NCBI GenBank assembly: GCA_030062745.1 | Contig: CP099851.1 | Span: 5,023,661-5,087,660 of the forward strand | DNA from: Capitulum mitella | Taxonomy: Eukaryota; Arthropoda; Thecostraca; Pollicipedomorpha; Pollicipedidae | Direction: 5' to 3' | DNA: 64,000 nt | In this document: piece by piece, positions 1 to 13,118 of the stretch | How positions within the stretch are numbered: position 1 is the first letter of the stretch | Layout of the letters: each line of letters opens with the position of its first letter | The notes under the pieces: model-generated | Databases searched by the model: none | What the model was told of the DNA's origin: nothing | The model's input: the letters and a program-made list of their open reading frames with translations, nothing else | Position numbers and translations under genes: made by a program

Positions 1-53
1 GTTCGACGTCAACATCACGGAGCTGCCGGACGAGATCGACCTCTCGACCTACA
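1..53 (+). CDS. 3' end of an internal exon, unidentified gene
   Basis: The window begins inside an open frame (codons from base 2) reading FDVNITELPDEIDLSTY, 17 residues. It runs into a strong splice donor, GTGAGTA, starting at base 54, so the exon ends in phase 1. The acidic pattern DV-x-I-x-x-x-P-[DE]-E-[IL]-D-[IL]-S loosely recalls the stretch after the catalytic region of USP5/USP13-type deubiquitinases. That is only a weak resemblance over a short peptide and should not be used as a name. I could not find the next exon downstream. Confidence 0.4.
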
Positions 54-3000
54 GTGAGTACTCGGAGACTGGCAGGCCCGTGCTTTGGACGGGATGGCCT
101 TCCCAGTGAAGCTTTGCAGTCTGGTCGGCTGTGGCAATTGTGTGATATTCGTCTCTGAAATGATGATACCACAGATAGGGACAAATGATGCTCCTTGATA
201 ACAATATCTGTCCTGACGAGGGCAGTCGTCAGGACAGGATATCAATGCCATTGTGCCCGCTGACGCTGCCATTTTTCTCCACAGTCGAAGGCCGCTAGGA
301 CGCCGGAGTGGAGGTCTGCGAGTGAGCTGCTGTCCCGAGATGCGCCTGCCGGCGGCGGCAGCTGCGCCGCCCTGGTGGCGCCGGGACTGGAGGCGACGGC
401 TGTCCTGGACCGCCAGGTGTCCTGGACCGGCCGGACCGCGTGAGGGACGGAGCCGTCCTGCGCCGGCCGCCGCGCGTCCTGAACCGGGAGTCGACTGCGC
501 ACGGACGTTGGCGCGCTCCGTTTTACGATTGCGACGTGCGCGCGCCCGTCCCAGCACTACTGTACAAGAATGAGCCGACTTCTGTGTTGTGTTGCATACA
601 TCGGTCACCGCGTCAAGTCATACACTTCAGAATAGACCATACGACTGTGTCCGTTGTTTGAAATGCGGGGAACGTGAACACGGAAGGCCCGAAACCCGAT
701 GCTGAAACCACGCTGAAAATTACCGATGGTTGACGGGGAGACAACGTGCGCGACATCGGAAAGGAAAGGCACAAAACACAAAACTCGCTTCACACTGCAA
801 CGCAAAGTCCGTTTCTCCCGGGAAACTTGAACTGATACGTGCAGCGTGGGCTGCGGGCTATGCGGAGTCCTGCTTCAGAGGGCCATCTGATTGGGATGGC
901 GGTACTAATGTTTCCAGTCCGGCCGCGAGATGGCACGGCGGGCGAGCGCCTTCCGTGCCCGGGCGTGGCCACGGCGCCACTGCCCCCGGTGGCATCCATG
1001 GGCGTGGCCCGTCCCGTCTGCGGCCTGACCCTGGGCACCGCCTCACCTTGGGCGCGCGCACCGGAGGGGCCGGAGAGGCGGACCGGCCGGCGGGGGCGAG
1101 GATGACCTCCGCAGCGGCGGCGGCCCGCGGCCGGCGCGCCGCGCCAGATCTGCCGCGCTCCGCCGTTTGCAGAGCTGCAGCCGGCGACGGCGGCCGACTG
1201 TTTGTGATACGCCGGCAGAAATGCGGTCTAGATAATTCTGCAACTGGATCAAGGCCGGGCGAGGGGCAGAGGCGGACATACCGGTCTTCGGAAGACGGAC
1301 AAAGAAAGATCGACTAGTAATGGCTTTGGCGACATTCATATCAGAACCTGTTGCCTCGTATCTATGACCAGTATTTGGTATTTGGTCACATTTCCTTTCT
1401 TTGGCTCCGTTCCGGTGAAAGTTTACTTTTCAGTCGGGAATGTAATCTCCACGAGGGTACTGCTGTCAGAAACTGTCAGTTACTGTCTCCCAGACGTTAC
1501 GGTCAAAACGCTAAAGTTACATAATTGGACACTACAGCAAAAGAGTGGCAGCGTCCATCCATGTCTTAAGGTGGCGTGGAAGCTCTGAAAAGGCTATTGA
1601 AAGGTAGGGTTGCGTTCCGTGCTGTTTCCGTAAACGCAGAGCTCAACGACTTGCGACATATCAGCGATTCAGGTTAAAAAGGACCAGCTGCGTCTACGAC
1701 TCGGTTGCCATCACATTAGGGCTCAGGCACCCTAGACAGTGTGAACATGTCTGTCGCTGATCAAAATTTAGTGCCGAATTGAACAGTACGCTTTTAGCCA
1801 TCCCACCTACCATCCCGGAATTCCGGAGGAACAGCGTCGCAACATTCCGGAGGCATTATTCTTGGACCCATTAACCTGGGCACAACGCATGGCCCCAATG
1901 GAGTCCTCAAACTGCGGTGTTCTTTAGTGATTGCTCACCTGCTACGGAAAAGAAATTCCTTGTGCAACACCTTCAATCCGTCATTCTGGGGGCGATGTGG
2001 TAGGTTCCGCTTTCGACGTCCCGGAAATTTGGGGGGGGGACAGTCCGACCCAAAATGTTTTTTTTCAGTGGGAAACTACGAAAAACGTTCTTTTTCCGAA
2101 TTCAAATGGGGGGGGGGAACAAAAGCCCATTTTGCCGAAATTGGAGGGTCATTTCCCCTAGCCCTACAGACCCCTCCCTCCATGCTTTCATCCATGCCAC
2201 AATCAACCGGAGTCCTCTCGCCGATGCAGCGGCGCTTCCGCCCTATACTCTGCACGTGCAGTATTCCAGGGTGGTCAGCGGTGTAACCTGCGGATGTCCC
2301 CGGCCCGGTATAGTTCCGGGCCTCCATCCAAGGCCAATCGAATGCCAGTCGAACACACGAATCGTGAGTGCGCCTGCTCTATCAAGCGTGACCCATTTAC
2401 GAGGTCGTAAAAACGGATGGACGCGTTCGCTTGCCATCTGCTGGCTTGCAAACGGTCCTGTGTCGAGGTATTCGCCACCTGAAAACTGGCCTTCAGTCTT
2501 TCAAATGGAATGGAAAGTGTCACGTTACTGCACTAGTATCAAATATGCGTGACCACTGGACTGATCCTGTCTGCGTCCGCGGCTAGAAGAATATCAAGAG
2601 TGCTATACTGTGCAACCAGCACCGTCTTAAGGACAAGGTCGCAGGTTTGAAAATGCATTGAAGGGCCCAGCTAATTCGGCAGAATGGCTTATTGCAAAAT
2701 AGTCACGGAAAAATGGCAACTTGGACGAGTTAATGTCCACTCTGACCGCTCTGTCTCACAGCTAAGCTACCGATGGCACTTTCTTGCCCTGAGAGCAGCT
2801 TAGCTCAACAGCGTAAGGCATTCACTCAACAGTGTTTCCTTTTCGATGGATAGTTGGCGTCTCCACTTCTGAATCATGTAGCTGTTTGGTGTTTCGGGTG
2901 ATATCCGGGTTTCTGGAGGCACCACAAAACAACCCGTTGAATGTTTTTACCTCGTATCCCGATGGATATTTGTAACTCGCACTTATAGACTTCTTGGTCA

Positions 3001-3250
3001 ATCTCATTAGATGTTAGCCTTTCCAAATTTTCGTCCACGGTTATGCTATCGTCTACGGTTATGTGGCTGGTTAAGCTACTCGTCTTACTCCTGAAACCAA
3101 AAAATCCACATTTTAATGAGTTTTTCATCTCGCTGTTACTTCTTAATGGCCTGTGTTCAAGTACCAACGTGGGTTCGGTCTTCCCTGTTTGATTATTCTC
3201 ATCTTGAGACATATCCCAGACTCGGCGTCATGTGATGTTCACAATATATT
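54..3250. other. Intron or intergenic DNA with two GC-rich blocks
   Basis: This stretch follows the donor at base 54. GC-rich, CpG-rich blocks lie at about 300-560 and 900-1310, and they create long overlapping frames on both strands with no domain or splice support. G runs at about 2030-2120 break an otherwise ordinary sequence. I see no gene. Exons of the gene that starts off-window could be hidden here. Confidence 0.4.
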
Positions 3251-3494
3251 TATCAAAAATACACATTCGACGTGTCCGGCGGCGGCGGCCGGCGACGTCA
3301 CTCGTCACGTGACGTGACGCTGCCGTCCCGGCGCCGGTCGCCTGACCCAGCGGACAACGCAGACGGCCAGCTCACACGGCGGCAGCAAACTCTCGGCGGT
3401 GGGCCCAGCGTGATCAGCGCAGACGGCGGAGAAACAGAGACAGGAGAGACGGGGAGGGGCCGGAGGACATGGCGAAGATGGTCGCACGGAGCGT

Positions 3495-3942
3495 CTAGTA
3501 CTTGACGACGTAGCCGTGCTGCTCGACGGGCTCGGCGGCGACGTCGACGCTGTGGCTGACGGTCTCGTAGGTGGGGAAGGCGGCTCCGTAGTTCAGGGGG
3601 GCGGCGTTGTAGGCCAGGGGGTGGGCCAGGCCGGTGTAGCCCAGGCCGGAGTAGCCGAGGCCGGAGTAGCCCAGGGGCAGCAGAGCGGCGCAGGCGCACG
3701 CCAGGATGCAAGCGAAGGCGATCTGAAACAGAGCGGACGACGTCATCGCAAAGAAGGCTCAGCTGCTGAGTGTCATCTTCCTTCTGCCCAGACAAAGCTG
3801 TTGAGTGAGCTGGAGTGGAGAGGAGCCCTTCCGCCTGCTCTCGAAATGGCCAGCCTCCAGCGGCTTGGTGAGGGCCCGGGAGGCCGGGCCCTTCGGTGCC
3901 TGTTGAGCGCGCCGACCGCCGCCTACTCACCAGTCTGAACAT
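3495..3942 (-). CDS. Cuticle gene A: small GYSGLGYTG-repeat structural protein
   Basis: This is a two-exon gene on the minus strand. Exon 1 (3942-3931) encodes MFRL and ends at a GTGAGTA donor. A 208-bp intron ends in CTGTTTCAG, and exon 2 (3722-3495) runs from IAFACILACACAALL to a TAG stop. The product is about 79 aa: a hydrophobic signal peptide (residues 1 to about 18), a GYSGLGYSGLGYTGLAH repeat, and a tail ending EPVEQHGYVVKY. Short low-complexity Gly/Tyr/Ala/Leu proteins with this layout are typical arthropod cuticle proteins, secreted by epidermis into exoskeleton. No Rebers-Riddiford chitin-binding domain is visible. A frame opening at 3746 adds MTSSALFQ, which is intron read-through. 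The short first exon, phase-0 intron and TATA box match genes B and C. Confidence 0.85.
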
Positions 3943-3997
3943 GTTGCTGGGCTGAGACACGTCGGATGTGTATGCTGGCCTGCCGCGCCGCGGCCCC

Positions 3998-4003
3998 TTT
4001 ATA
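3998..4003 (-). promoter_or_regulatory. TATA box of cuticle gene A
   Basis: The minus strand reads TATAAAG, followed by GGGGCC. It lies 56 bp upstream of the gene A start codon, which puts transcription start near 3970 and leaves a 5' UTR of about 30 nt. The region upstream (4010-4090) is GC-rich with a run of GCC triplets. Confidence 0.75.
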
Positions 4004-4339
4004 CCGGCCGGCCGACGGGGGCGTGGCCTGCGGGATGGCCCCGCCCCGGCCGACCGGCGCCGCCGCCGCCGCCGCCGCCGCCAGCGTCCGGGTCGTCGGG
4101 CGTGACAGGAGCTCGCTGTCGCCCGAAGCAGCCTCCCGTCCGTCGTGCTGACGAAGCGGCGAGGCAGCCGCCGTCTGGCTCGTCTCCTCTCGGCCAGAGC
4201 TGCGGCTGCTGGTGGCTGAAGAGTCGTGAGGCTTACGGGGGTCTGCTGCTCTAAGATCGTGAATGGGCGTCCTGTGTTCGGGTGTGCGAGCGCGTAGGGG
4301 AGGCAGGGCGGCGCCGCTGCCTACCTGGAATGATTTTGA

Positions 4340-5655
4340 GATTATCAACATGGCGCAGCACGAAAAGAAATAGGATAAAAACTGTTCTGGTCCCACCGAC
4401 TTTGAAGACGTTCCAGCATCGATGGTCACGAGATGCAATTCAGAAGCAAACGTCCCATCCTGAAGGTCATAGGAGGATTAATAGGGTGGCCGGTGTGAAA
4501 TGTGGGCAAAGCACGAAAATTAAAAAGCAGGCGTGAGAAACCATGTTTCGCCGTCGCTTTTGACCAGGTGCGTCTAACGATCACATTGATTGGGCATTTT
4601 CCAGCGAAAGGTAGACGATGGTAAAACAAAACCATATGGCCTTGGCCGGCTGATCATTAACCTGTCGCCGTTTAAGTAAGTTTGAATCATTACAGGACAC
4701 CGCAGGGCGACTGGGAACAAATGAGTCGAAAGGCAGCAGCTGAGGTCTGGCCAGTACAAAACGCTTAATGACGGTCAAGGAAACCAGCGCAGTCCATCGG
4801 CAACCTCCCAGTTTTTTTCTTCATTTCTCTGTTCTGGATGCGGCACGGTCTTCGACAAGGGAAGGTAACGCCCAAGGGAATGTGCTAACTGGTTCACCGT
4901 ACTTAATGGTCACGCGCCAAGATCAGAGGACTCACTCGCTTAGTGTGTAGAGGACATAAATGGCCCCAAAAGGCCTTTTTTCAAGAATATGTCAGGTCAG
5001 TTTCAGTTTATCATTACTTCATGGCTAGTTGTCAGTACGTCTTGTTTCTTGGTTGCATTCTATGCATGTCATCACACATATAGCTTCTGGTCGGAATCAC
5101 GCTTTTCCTGAAGTAAAAGGTGTTCCTGAAAAGATCACGCTTCTCCTGAAGAAGGCATTCATATTCAAGGTATCATGTTAAAACATATCACTACCTAACA
5201 CTTCATATCATATGGCTGTGAAGTATGAAATTGAATGAAGATGTGTCGGAGATGTCGGTGATGTCGCGGAGAACGCATGAGAAATTTCCCTTGACATCAG
5301 TTCAATCGGTATCAGAGATGGCGCGATGGCACTGTGACTGCTTCCCACTAAAGCCGTGGTCTGGGTCTAATGGTCGATGCCAGTCCTTTGATGGATGCAC
5401 TGTCCTAAAAATTCAGCTACCGCCAGGGTAACAAAATGGAAAAGTCAAAGCATTGTTGCTATTTAAGTGGTAAATTCACGCACCTTCTATCAGCATTTTG
5501 CTGCATTATGTTGTCTGGACGACCTTCAGATAGCAGATGTCGTGGCGGCTGTTACGTTCGATCGTCAAAAAACACGTAGGTCGTCCGAGGTTCAGACTTC
5601 GTGCGTGATGGGTTGAACCCTGTCCTGAACTGGGTGGCATTTAATCATTGTCCCC
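4340..5655. other. Intergenic, nothing recognised
   Basis: This AT-richer sequence lies between the gene A promoter side and the first piggyBac-like element. Only short, unsupported frames occur. Confidence 0.4.
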
Positions 5656-6785
5656 TTAACCCTATTCCCGGAGGGCTACACGATATGGCCAATTCCCGGC
5701 AAGGGGGGGGGGGATTCGACCCCGTTCAGATCTCGAGAACTACACATCCGATTTTATTACGGGGGCAGAAATATCAGAATGGGGGTACTCCTGAACTTCT
5801 TATATCTCCGTTATTTATGGACCGATTTCGACGAAACTGACCTGAATCAAGAGATTATGGATAGGTCTTTTACCATTAGTGCACACATTTGAAATTTTGA
5901 GGAAATTCATACGCGTTCACAGGGTTTGAAAAATAGGAGAATTGTTTTTTTTTAACTGCATGAACAAAAAACGTAAAAGCACTTTTTCGGCTTCTGCTAG
6001 TCATGATATGCTAAACAAGTGCAAATCGTATTACAATGTTTGTATAATGTTAGCAAAGGCGGTGCCAGGAACATGAAGAAGGGGAGCTGTCATGATAACA
6101 TGCTCTTCAGATCAACTTGTGACCCTTGACTTTAAATGACCTCCAGTGACCTTGGGGTCACTTGGAATGATCTCGTGTTCATTTAGTATTATCTGTAAAC
6201 GATTTCGATCATTTGAATTCATTCTATTTCGAAAATTCCGTGTTACGTCTTTTGTGATTAGGGTACGCGCACTGACATTTTAGGTCATAGCCCCGTGACC
6301 CGACCTGATATCGAACTGAAGCTTGGTACAGATATAGAAGGTAAGCTTCTACGTCATACATATTCCGAGTTTGGAATTTAGAAAAATAGCGCCGAAGTTA
6401 TTGTTATAAAACCAAATTTCGGCTTTTGACCTTGACGAGACCTTGTAAATTAGCCTCAGACAAACAAAATTGTATTTGTATGTCGCCCAGTTATTGAGCT
6501 ATACATCTATACAAAGTTTTAAGTTGTGTCTTAAAAACGTTATTTTTGGCAGTCATTTTCCTTTTACCCTCAACAGGGCCAAAAATGGCCCGAGGTTCCC
6601 CCCCAAAACGTTGCCTAGCTCCGCCCCTGAGCAGAAATGAATTTCAAAATTTTGTCACAATGCGTCGCAAGAATTGCTAGGACAAGTGACCAAGTTTTGT
6701 TAAGCTGCGTCAAAAAGCCTGAAATTGGCAAGCGAAAAACCCGAGGGGGGGCGAATTCAGTCCCGACTGTCGGGAATAGGGTTAA
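5656..6785 (+). mobile_element. piggyBac-like non-autonomous element, copy 1
   Basis: The element is bounded by TTAA at both ends. The left end reads TTAACCCTATTCCCGG and the right end finishes CGGGAATAGGGTTAA, so the terminal inverted repeat begins CCCTATTCCCG. TTAA target sites with CCC-starting termini are the hallmark of the piggyBac superfamily. It is 1130 bp with no transposase frame, so it depended on an enzyme made elsewhere. G-rich tracts sit just inside both ends. It is clearly diverged from the other three copies and is probably among the older insertions. It contains TGACCT half-sites at 6137-6142 and 6147-6152 and GGGTCA at 6155-6160. Confidence 0.85.
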
Positions 6786-9700
6786 ACCACTACAGTTTTG
6801 TCACCAGCCTCCCGCCAAACAAACTTACATGAGCCAGCCTTAGCTTTTGTGTTTGAAACTTCACGTCTGAGGATAGCAAAATCAACCGTTTGTGAAGCTA
6901 TTTCCAAGCCCTGCAGCGATATGCTTTTACCTTTCTCGTCATGGCTTTTGAGTTCTTTTCGTGCAAGAGAACAGTTTAGACACACTTTTGCAAGAAATGC
7001 TTGAAGTCCGTTGTTTTTTCCTCACCCTGCATTGGCCATGACTTGTGTTTCTTTCGGCATCGTTGAGATCTAGAATACCACCATAAAAATACCAACCAGG
7101 ATTTGCGACTTTGTACCTAGAAGTATCTACCGTGCATTATATTTGGTTTTTGAATAAGAAATGCCAGTTTTCTGATAATCAACATTTTGTCGTCCTAATT
7201 CCAGATGCAAATGGGCAATCCGCATTCTGCATTTTGCATTGAGCTAATTGCTCGAAACAGTCTAAAATGGGAAACTTGATAATATTTCGTAAAATACTGT
7301 ACACAAGATTTCATCACGGACTCAACATTCAGCGATTCTGGCTGAAAGTTGCTTCAGACTGGACGTCATTCCCCCTCCTCCAATTCTGTTTTGGAACACC
7401 TGCTGGCCCACCAGATGGCTGCGATTTCTTATAGTAGGCGATCTCAGGGCAGTCGTAAGAAACTCCATATAGGCACTTCTCAGAGACCAGCTGCGGCCTG
7501 CATGCTAGCAACACGTTAGCATAACAACAATGGTTTAAAGTAATGGTGACGACGCTTCATAACGAGCTCGGACAACAAGTATCCCAGGGCGCATCAGTGG
7601 TGAACATAGATCACGTGAATTATATCCCACTGACGGTGATCTGCTGCTGAGTGACGTATACCGCTTGAAACATTAATTCATTTTCAGAAAGCATTTTGCT
7701 CACTGGACCCAGCAGAGGCGTAACAACAGCTGATAGTCCACTTCTGTCGAGGGCACAGGGGCTACTTGCATGCACCCCCAGCTCGCAGATTACTGTTGTA
7801 GAGCAGGCCTCTACTTTTTAGCCATAGTCAGTGACGATGGCCGTGCTAGGGTCCCACAGCAGGCGAGGCACCTTAATTGCTGTCATCCGAATTTCGGTCG
7901 CTTTAGTTTGGTCCTCAAGGTTTTTTTGTTTCAGCTCCTGTTCTTTTTCTATGTCAGTTGTTATTAAGGCATCAGAAAACTACAATCAGACATCAGGGTC
8001 CTTTTGATCATAGTTTGCCGGCCCGCAGCGCTTTTTTGGCCGAATTTGCAGGACGCTGGTCACGATCCCCGTTACGTAATTGGCGAATGTTCACTTATCA
8101 TCATCATCATCGTCATCATCGTGGATTTCCTTGGGGTCATCCACGTAAAAAAACTCGAGGCTAAAGTGGTCCTGTGTCAATAATGAAGCTGTCAGTGAAG
8201 GTGCGAGACACAGAACGAAGTGTCACAACGTTAAGATCGAAAGAGTGCGGATGGAACGCGAAGGTTGAGTCGCAAAAAGAAGGGTAAAATATCGGAGCAT
8301 ATCACATTCAGATACATTCAGGACATTCAACGCTTGTCCGCAAGATGACGCCTAAGACCAGTCGCAAAATTCGCCTGAGGGCAGCTGACAGTTGCCGGCA
8401 AGTGAGGTGTTGTATACTCTAGGGGCTCTAAAACCGAGCTGGTGTTAACGTGCGTAACCTGTCAATACTTTAACATGTTAACATAAATTTTAACATGCGC
8501 ACCGAGCATGTGTATATCTTCAACATCGTCGAATAAAAGCGAAACATCAGCAATTTTCGCTTTGTAAATTGTAGAATGCATGTTTCGATCCGTTCCAGGC
8601 ATGCCGGTTTCTTTACTTGAGGGGGAACTAAGGCCACTACCGCAATCATTAAGGTTTGTGCATTTCTTTACGTCCTCGCCCGAAAATGTCGTGTCATTTC
8701 CGAAACATTACGTGGGAATCTTATCAGATGGCCCTTTGTGTGTTTCTCCGCCGTATTCATGCGTCTCACGCCGGCCGGAAACGAATGTTATGTCTCTACA
8801 TACTGTTACCAAACCGCTTAGTGGATATATAGGAAGAAGGACGAGAGCATGGGCACACGTTTCCTAATTTTCCCTTTCAACACTAGCTCTGCAGTGTTAA
8901 CATGTCCAGTTCTTTTTCAATGTCCCTACGCAAATGGCCGTAACACTAGGGCCTAGTGCCCCCTCAGCATGAGCCTGCATCGGCCGTTGGGGGCCCATGT
9001 CCTCCATAAAATGAGGGCAGGCAATGGTTTCGAAAAAGAGAAGTGCCAGCCTCCCCTCCAAGAAGTTGCGCTCGTCCGTGCTTGACTTATCATAGTTATT
9101 CTTCCTTGTTCTCACTCTCAGGCACGTTTCACGTGCATGCTTTTGGCGATCTGCCCAGGAAAAAACTTGAGGTTGTGCGGACAGTGATGCAATATGGCTA
9201 GCAGAAACTGAAAAACACAGTGCTCGAAGTGCGTTCACGGTTCGGATCTACTTGACGCAAGCTAATCGACAATGTGTGCAAGAACTTGCAGTCATACAGA
9301 ACTCCTGTACTGGAACTAGCTGAAACTGGCAGATCGTCTTGCCATTAATGGTAAATTTGTCTGACGCGTTGAAATCTTTATCACATTGTGCGCTGGCAAT
9401 TTCATGTGGTAACGTTAAACCATCCGCTGTTGGTCGTCATCGAGAGAATTTGCCGATAAGGTCCTTGAAAACATGAAAACTTCAGGCAAAAAATGATCGT
9501 AAGAAATGCCTCATTGTGAGTTTTAGCCAAAGACCTTGGGGCGAATATCAGTGCTGTTCGATAAAGGCTTGAATTTTCTTGAAGTAGAGAATAAATTGGG
9601 CTGCCATTGGCATTTTCTTTTCTTTAAAAAATGCATTAGAGATTTTCATGGAAAAGTTTTGTAAGAATAGTTAAAAGCAAAGGACAATAGATTAACTCCA

Positions 9701-10470
9701 CCACTACTGGTGGAGACGTGTTTCATGTACCTCAGTGGAAGAATCGCTACTGTTCATTGAGATGCAGAAGTGTGTTGCATTAGATGTGTATTGATAGTAG
9801 TCTGTCGCATACAGAACTCACAGGTGCTACCAAAAGTCGCATTTTTATTCTACACCCACTTTTTGGTAAGGTACTGCCAATAAAAAAAGAACTATTGCTG
9901 CGCCTATGCAGCAGACCCCCAGACACTGTTGAATCTGGTACTAGCCGTAACTATGGTGCGACAACACGGTCATCACGATAATGGTTATTATTGTCGCTGA
10001 TAAAATCAATGAGTGTCGTAAATCCACAGCTCGACGACAGGGAAGTGTTCGCTGTAGATGCAGAATCCCGTTTCAAGTCAGTTGTAACACACTACATATT
10101 GCACACCCCATGCAGCATGTCCTCTGTCATGTGTTGCGTTATATATTACTCGCCACGCGTCTTAATTTACGTATCACTTGGTGCGAGTCACATATCACAC
10201 ATCATGCGCCACAAGAAGTACGCCACGCGTCATGCTTTATACTTCACGCGACGTGTGGTGCGACACCTGTTCGACCGCTGGAGTGACGAGATCAGCTGAT
10301 GTGGCGGGGCTGAGCTGGGACAACGGGGTCAAGAGGTGTGATGGGGCCAGCTGCCGTGATGGAACCATCTGCCGTGACGGGGCCAGGTAACGTGACATGA
10401 TCAGCTGTGGCGACGGGGCGGGGGCCAGGCGACACGGCGTGATCGGCCGCCGTGACGGGACGAGTGGACG
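6786..10470. other. Intergenic, no gene seen
   Basis: AT-rich sequence with only short unsupported frames. A simple (ATC)n tract lies at about 8098-8120. No protein family, RNA gene or clear transposon end was recognised. Confidence 0.4.
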
Positions 10471-11104
10471 CGACACGGTCAGCGGCAAAGACACGGTCAG
10501 CCGCAGGGACACGGTCAGCCGCAGGGACACGGTCAGCCGCAGGGACACGGTCAGCCGCAGAGACACGGTCAGCCGCAGAGACACGGTCAGCGGCAAAGAC
10601 ACGGTCAGCCGCAGAGACACGGTCAGCGGCAGAGACACGGTCAGCGGCAGAGACACGGTCAGCCGCAGAGACACGGTCAGCCGCAGAGACACGGTCAGCC
10701 GCAGGGACACGGTCAGCTGCAGGGACACGGTCAGCCGCAGGGACACGGTCAGCCGCAGGGACACGGTCAGCCGCAGAGACACGGTCAGCGGCAGAGACAC
10801 GGTCAGCCGCAGGGACACGGTCAGCCGCAGGAGACACGGTCAGCCGCAGAGACACGGTCAGCTGCAGAGACACGGTCAGCTGCAGAGACACGGTCAGCCG
10901 CAGAGACACGGTCAGCCGCAGGGACACGGTCAGCCGCAGGGAAACGGTCAGCCGCAGAGACACGGTCAGCGGTCAGTCGGAGGGACACGGTCAGCTGCAG
11001 AGATACGGTCAGCCGCAGGAAAACGGTCAGCCGCAGGGACACGGTCAGCCGCAGGGACACGGTCAGCCGCAGGGACACGGCCAGCCGCAGGAAAACGGTC
11101 AGTC
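10471..11104. repeat. 18-bp minisatellite, about 35 copies
   Basis: A tandem array of the unit GACACGGTCAGCCGCAGR (18 bp), with G/A, C/G and small indel variants between copies. Because 18 is a multiple of three, it stays open in several frames on both strands (for example RDTVSR and LRLTVS repeats). The long frames are therefore a by-product, not a gene. A degenerate fringe reading CAGCTGCCGTGAYGG extends upstream to about 10340. The array lies about 2 kb beyond the 3' end of cuticle gene B. Confidence 0.95.
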
Positions 11105-13110
11105 CCCCGGATGACGCAGCTCCCGCCGTCGGCCGGCGGCCGTGACGCTCGGCCGGCCGCCGCTCAGGGCGTGGTCCAGGGAGGCGTAACGGGCTGAGCG
11201 CCAGAACTGGGCGTCCCCTGGCGCCGCCCGGCGCCCTGGAGTTTCCGACTCCGGCCCCGGACAGCTGAGAACAGGGCTGGAGCCGTCACCATCGCGCCAG
11301 GCGGACCTGTTAGATCACAGCACGACCGCTGAAAGCTTGATCGACCAGTGTCTGCCCACACTACTTGCGTCTGGAGCAGTTCATCTGCCATGTCTGTAGC
11401 CTCCGCTTGCAACCGCTGGGCGCTGTAGCCGTCATCTATGTAATTCAGGAAGTAGGAAGAATACGGACAATCGCTTTTGCTTTGTGGGAGAATGTTCTGC
11501 GATAAAGCGGTAGCATCGAAAAAGATATATTCACAGCGTTTCCACGGAAGGTCCCGTATTTTCTTCTTTCGTATTCTTTTTTAACAAAAACAAAACGGCA
11601 CAAAGGGACATAAAAGTTTTTACTTAACATGCTGCCCCACACCACGCAAAAGCGACTTGGCAAACAAACCCACAAACACCACCATTGGAGCACGTGCTCC
11701 TAATGCTCTCTATATATAAGAAGTAGAGTGATACACACACACACACACACACACATATATGTATATATATATTTATGTATATATATATTTATGTATAAGA
11801 ACGGTTGCGGATCCAGCGGTTCGGTTTGAGGGAGCTGGGAGGTAAACCAGAATTTGTTGATTATGTATGGTAGGTCAGCAAGTCAGCGATCGGGGGGTGG
11901 GTGGGATCCACTGGCCATGGGTGCAGAGTTTCCAGTGAATTCAAACTCGGGTTGTGTAGCAATAGCCATGCATTTTGGGGGGAGATTTTTTGAAAAAAAT
12001 GGCCCGACACTATTTCCCCCAGTCGTGGTTGGGGATGGCCGAGATGGCACCCTGGATGCGTTAGTGAAGAACAACGGAGATAGTGTCATCATCACTAGGC
12101 ATGCGCTGGGTAACCTCCAACCATCACTCCGATTTAGCAGAAGTGAACGTTTAAGGGAAACTGCAATAAATCACAGGCGCCTAGCCTAAAACTCAACGCG
12201 TCACATGAATGTAACTGTGGTGATTACGCCCGACGAATGATTGTTCAGAGATCAGCCAATATTGAAGGATTGATAAGAGATTGGAAAATATGTAACTGGT
12301 GTAAACATGGCAAACACGAATACAAATTTCACTTCAAAGTAACTCAAACACCATTTCACATTTCATGGAGGCAAAACATTTACCATCTCATATTTCTCAT
12401 TAGCAGATAAGGAACGCCCCATAAAAACCTTTAAACACCCATTTATGTCAGCGAGTCATGTCATTAATGCAAGGTTCAGGTGATAATGTCTCGCGAGAAA
12501 TTACTGAAGCAGATCGATAAATACACTTTTTGCGGACGGATCATTTATCATAAAAAGGTAAAAAACCCGGCAAATGTTAAAAAATATATCTGAGAACATA
12601 GAGAGAAGCGCCTAAGGCGATTCTCGTCACGCGCCGTCCAAGGATTCGTACGAGCTCATCTGTGTAATCACTTGACTCAGACGAAAACGTTTAGCTGTGC
12701 TTCATTACCTTCAATTTCAACGAGTCTTTGTTTTAAAACGCGAAACAAAACGTCCTATGAGCGTCGTCAAACATGCTGCTGGAATCGGCATCTGCCGATT
12801 TTTCGGTTTCCGGTTTTTTCGGCTGATTGGTGCATCTCCGGCTTATACCTCACATGACTTGCTCTCCCAAAAGACAGCTCTGGGTATACAGAAGCGCATT
12901 GTATTCACGACGCATGCACGGCAGAGCACATTGCGTGATACAGACAGCCTATGGTATAAACAATGACTTTCCAAAATGATTCACTCTGCAGATCACGTGG
13001 CATCCGGCGGGTTCTCAGCAGACACCAGACGAAATCGTCGCGCCGCGCCGCCTGTGTCGAACAGCGTCCAACAGACTGCGGCGCGGCGATGGTGGAGACG
13101 CCTAGCGGCC
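11105..13110. other. Intergenic downstream of cuticle gene B
   Basis: A dinucleotide tract is described separately. The phrase TGCGGATCCAGCGG at about 11808 resembles one end of a hAT-type element, but no partner end was found. Nothing else is recognised. Confidence 0.35.
11732..11796. repeat. (AC)n / TA-rich microsatellite
   Basis: An AC dinucleotide run of about 23 bp passes into TATG and TATATATTTA repeats. Confidence 0.95.
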
Positions 13111-13112
13111 GA

Positions 13113-13118
13113 TTTATT
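13113..13118 (-). terminator. AATAAA overlapping the gene B stop codon
   Basis: The minus strand reads GAATAAATC, so the TAA stop lies inside an AATAAA hexamer. I found no other clear AATAAA in the next few hundred bases. Whether this hexamer is used cannot be told from sequence. Confidence 0.35.

Noticed and set aside
730-1317. 195-codon plus-strand frame
   Set aside because: It lies in a GC-rich block with competing frames on both strands, and shows no domain, signal peptide or splice context.
3298-3960. 220-codon minus-strand frame overlapping gene A
   Set aside because: It is in a different register from the spliced gene A and reads through its intron with no signal peptide.
10471-11104. 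CRISPR array
   Set aside because: Repeats are directly tandem with no unique spacers, and the window is clearly eukaryotic.
10397-11197. Repeat protein of RDTVSR units
   Set aside because: The 18-bp minisatellite is open in several frames of both strands, so no one frame is favoured.
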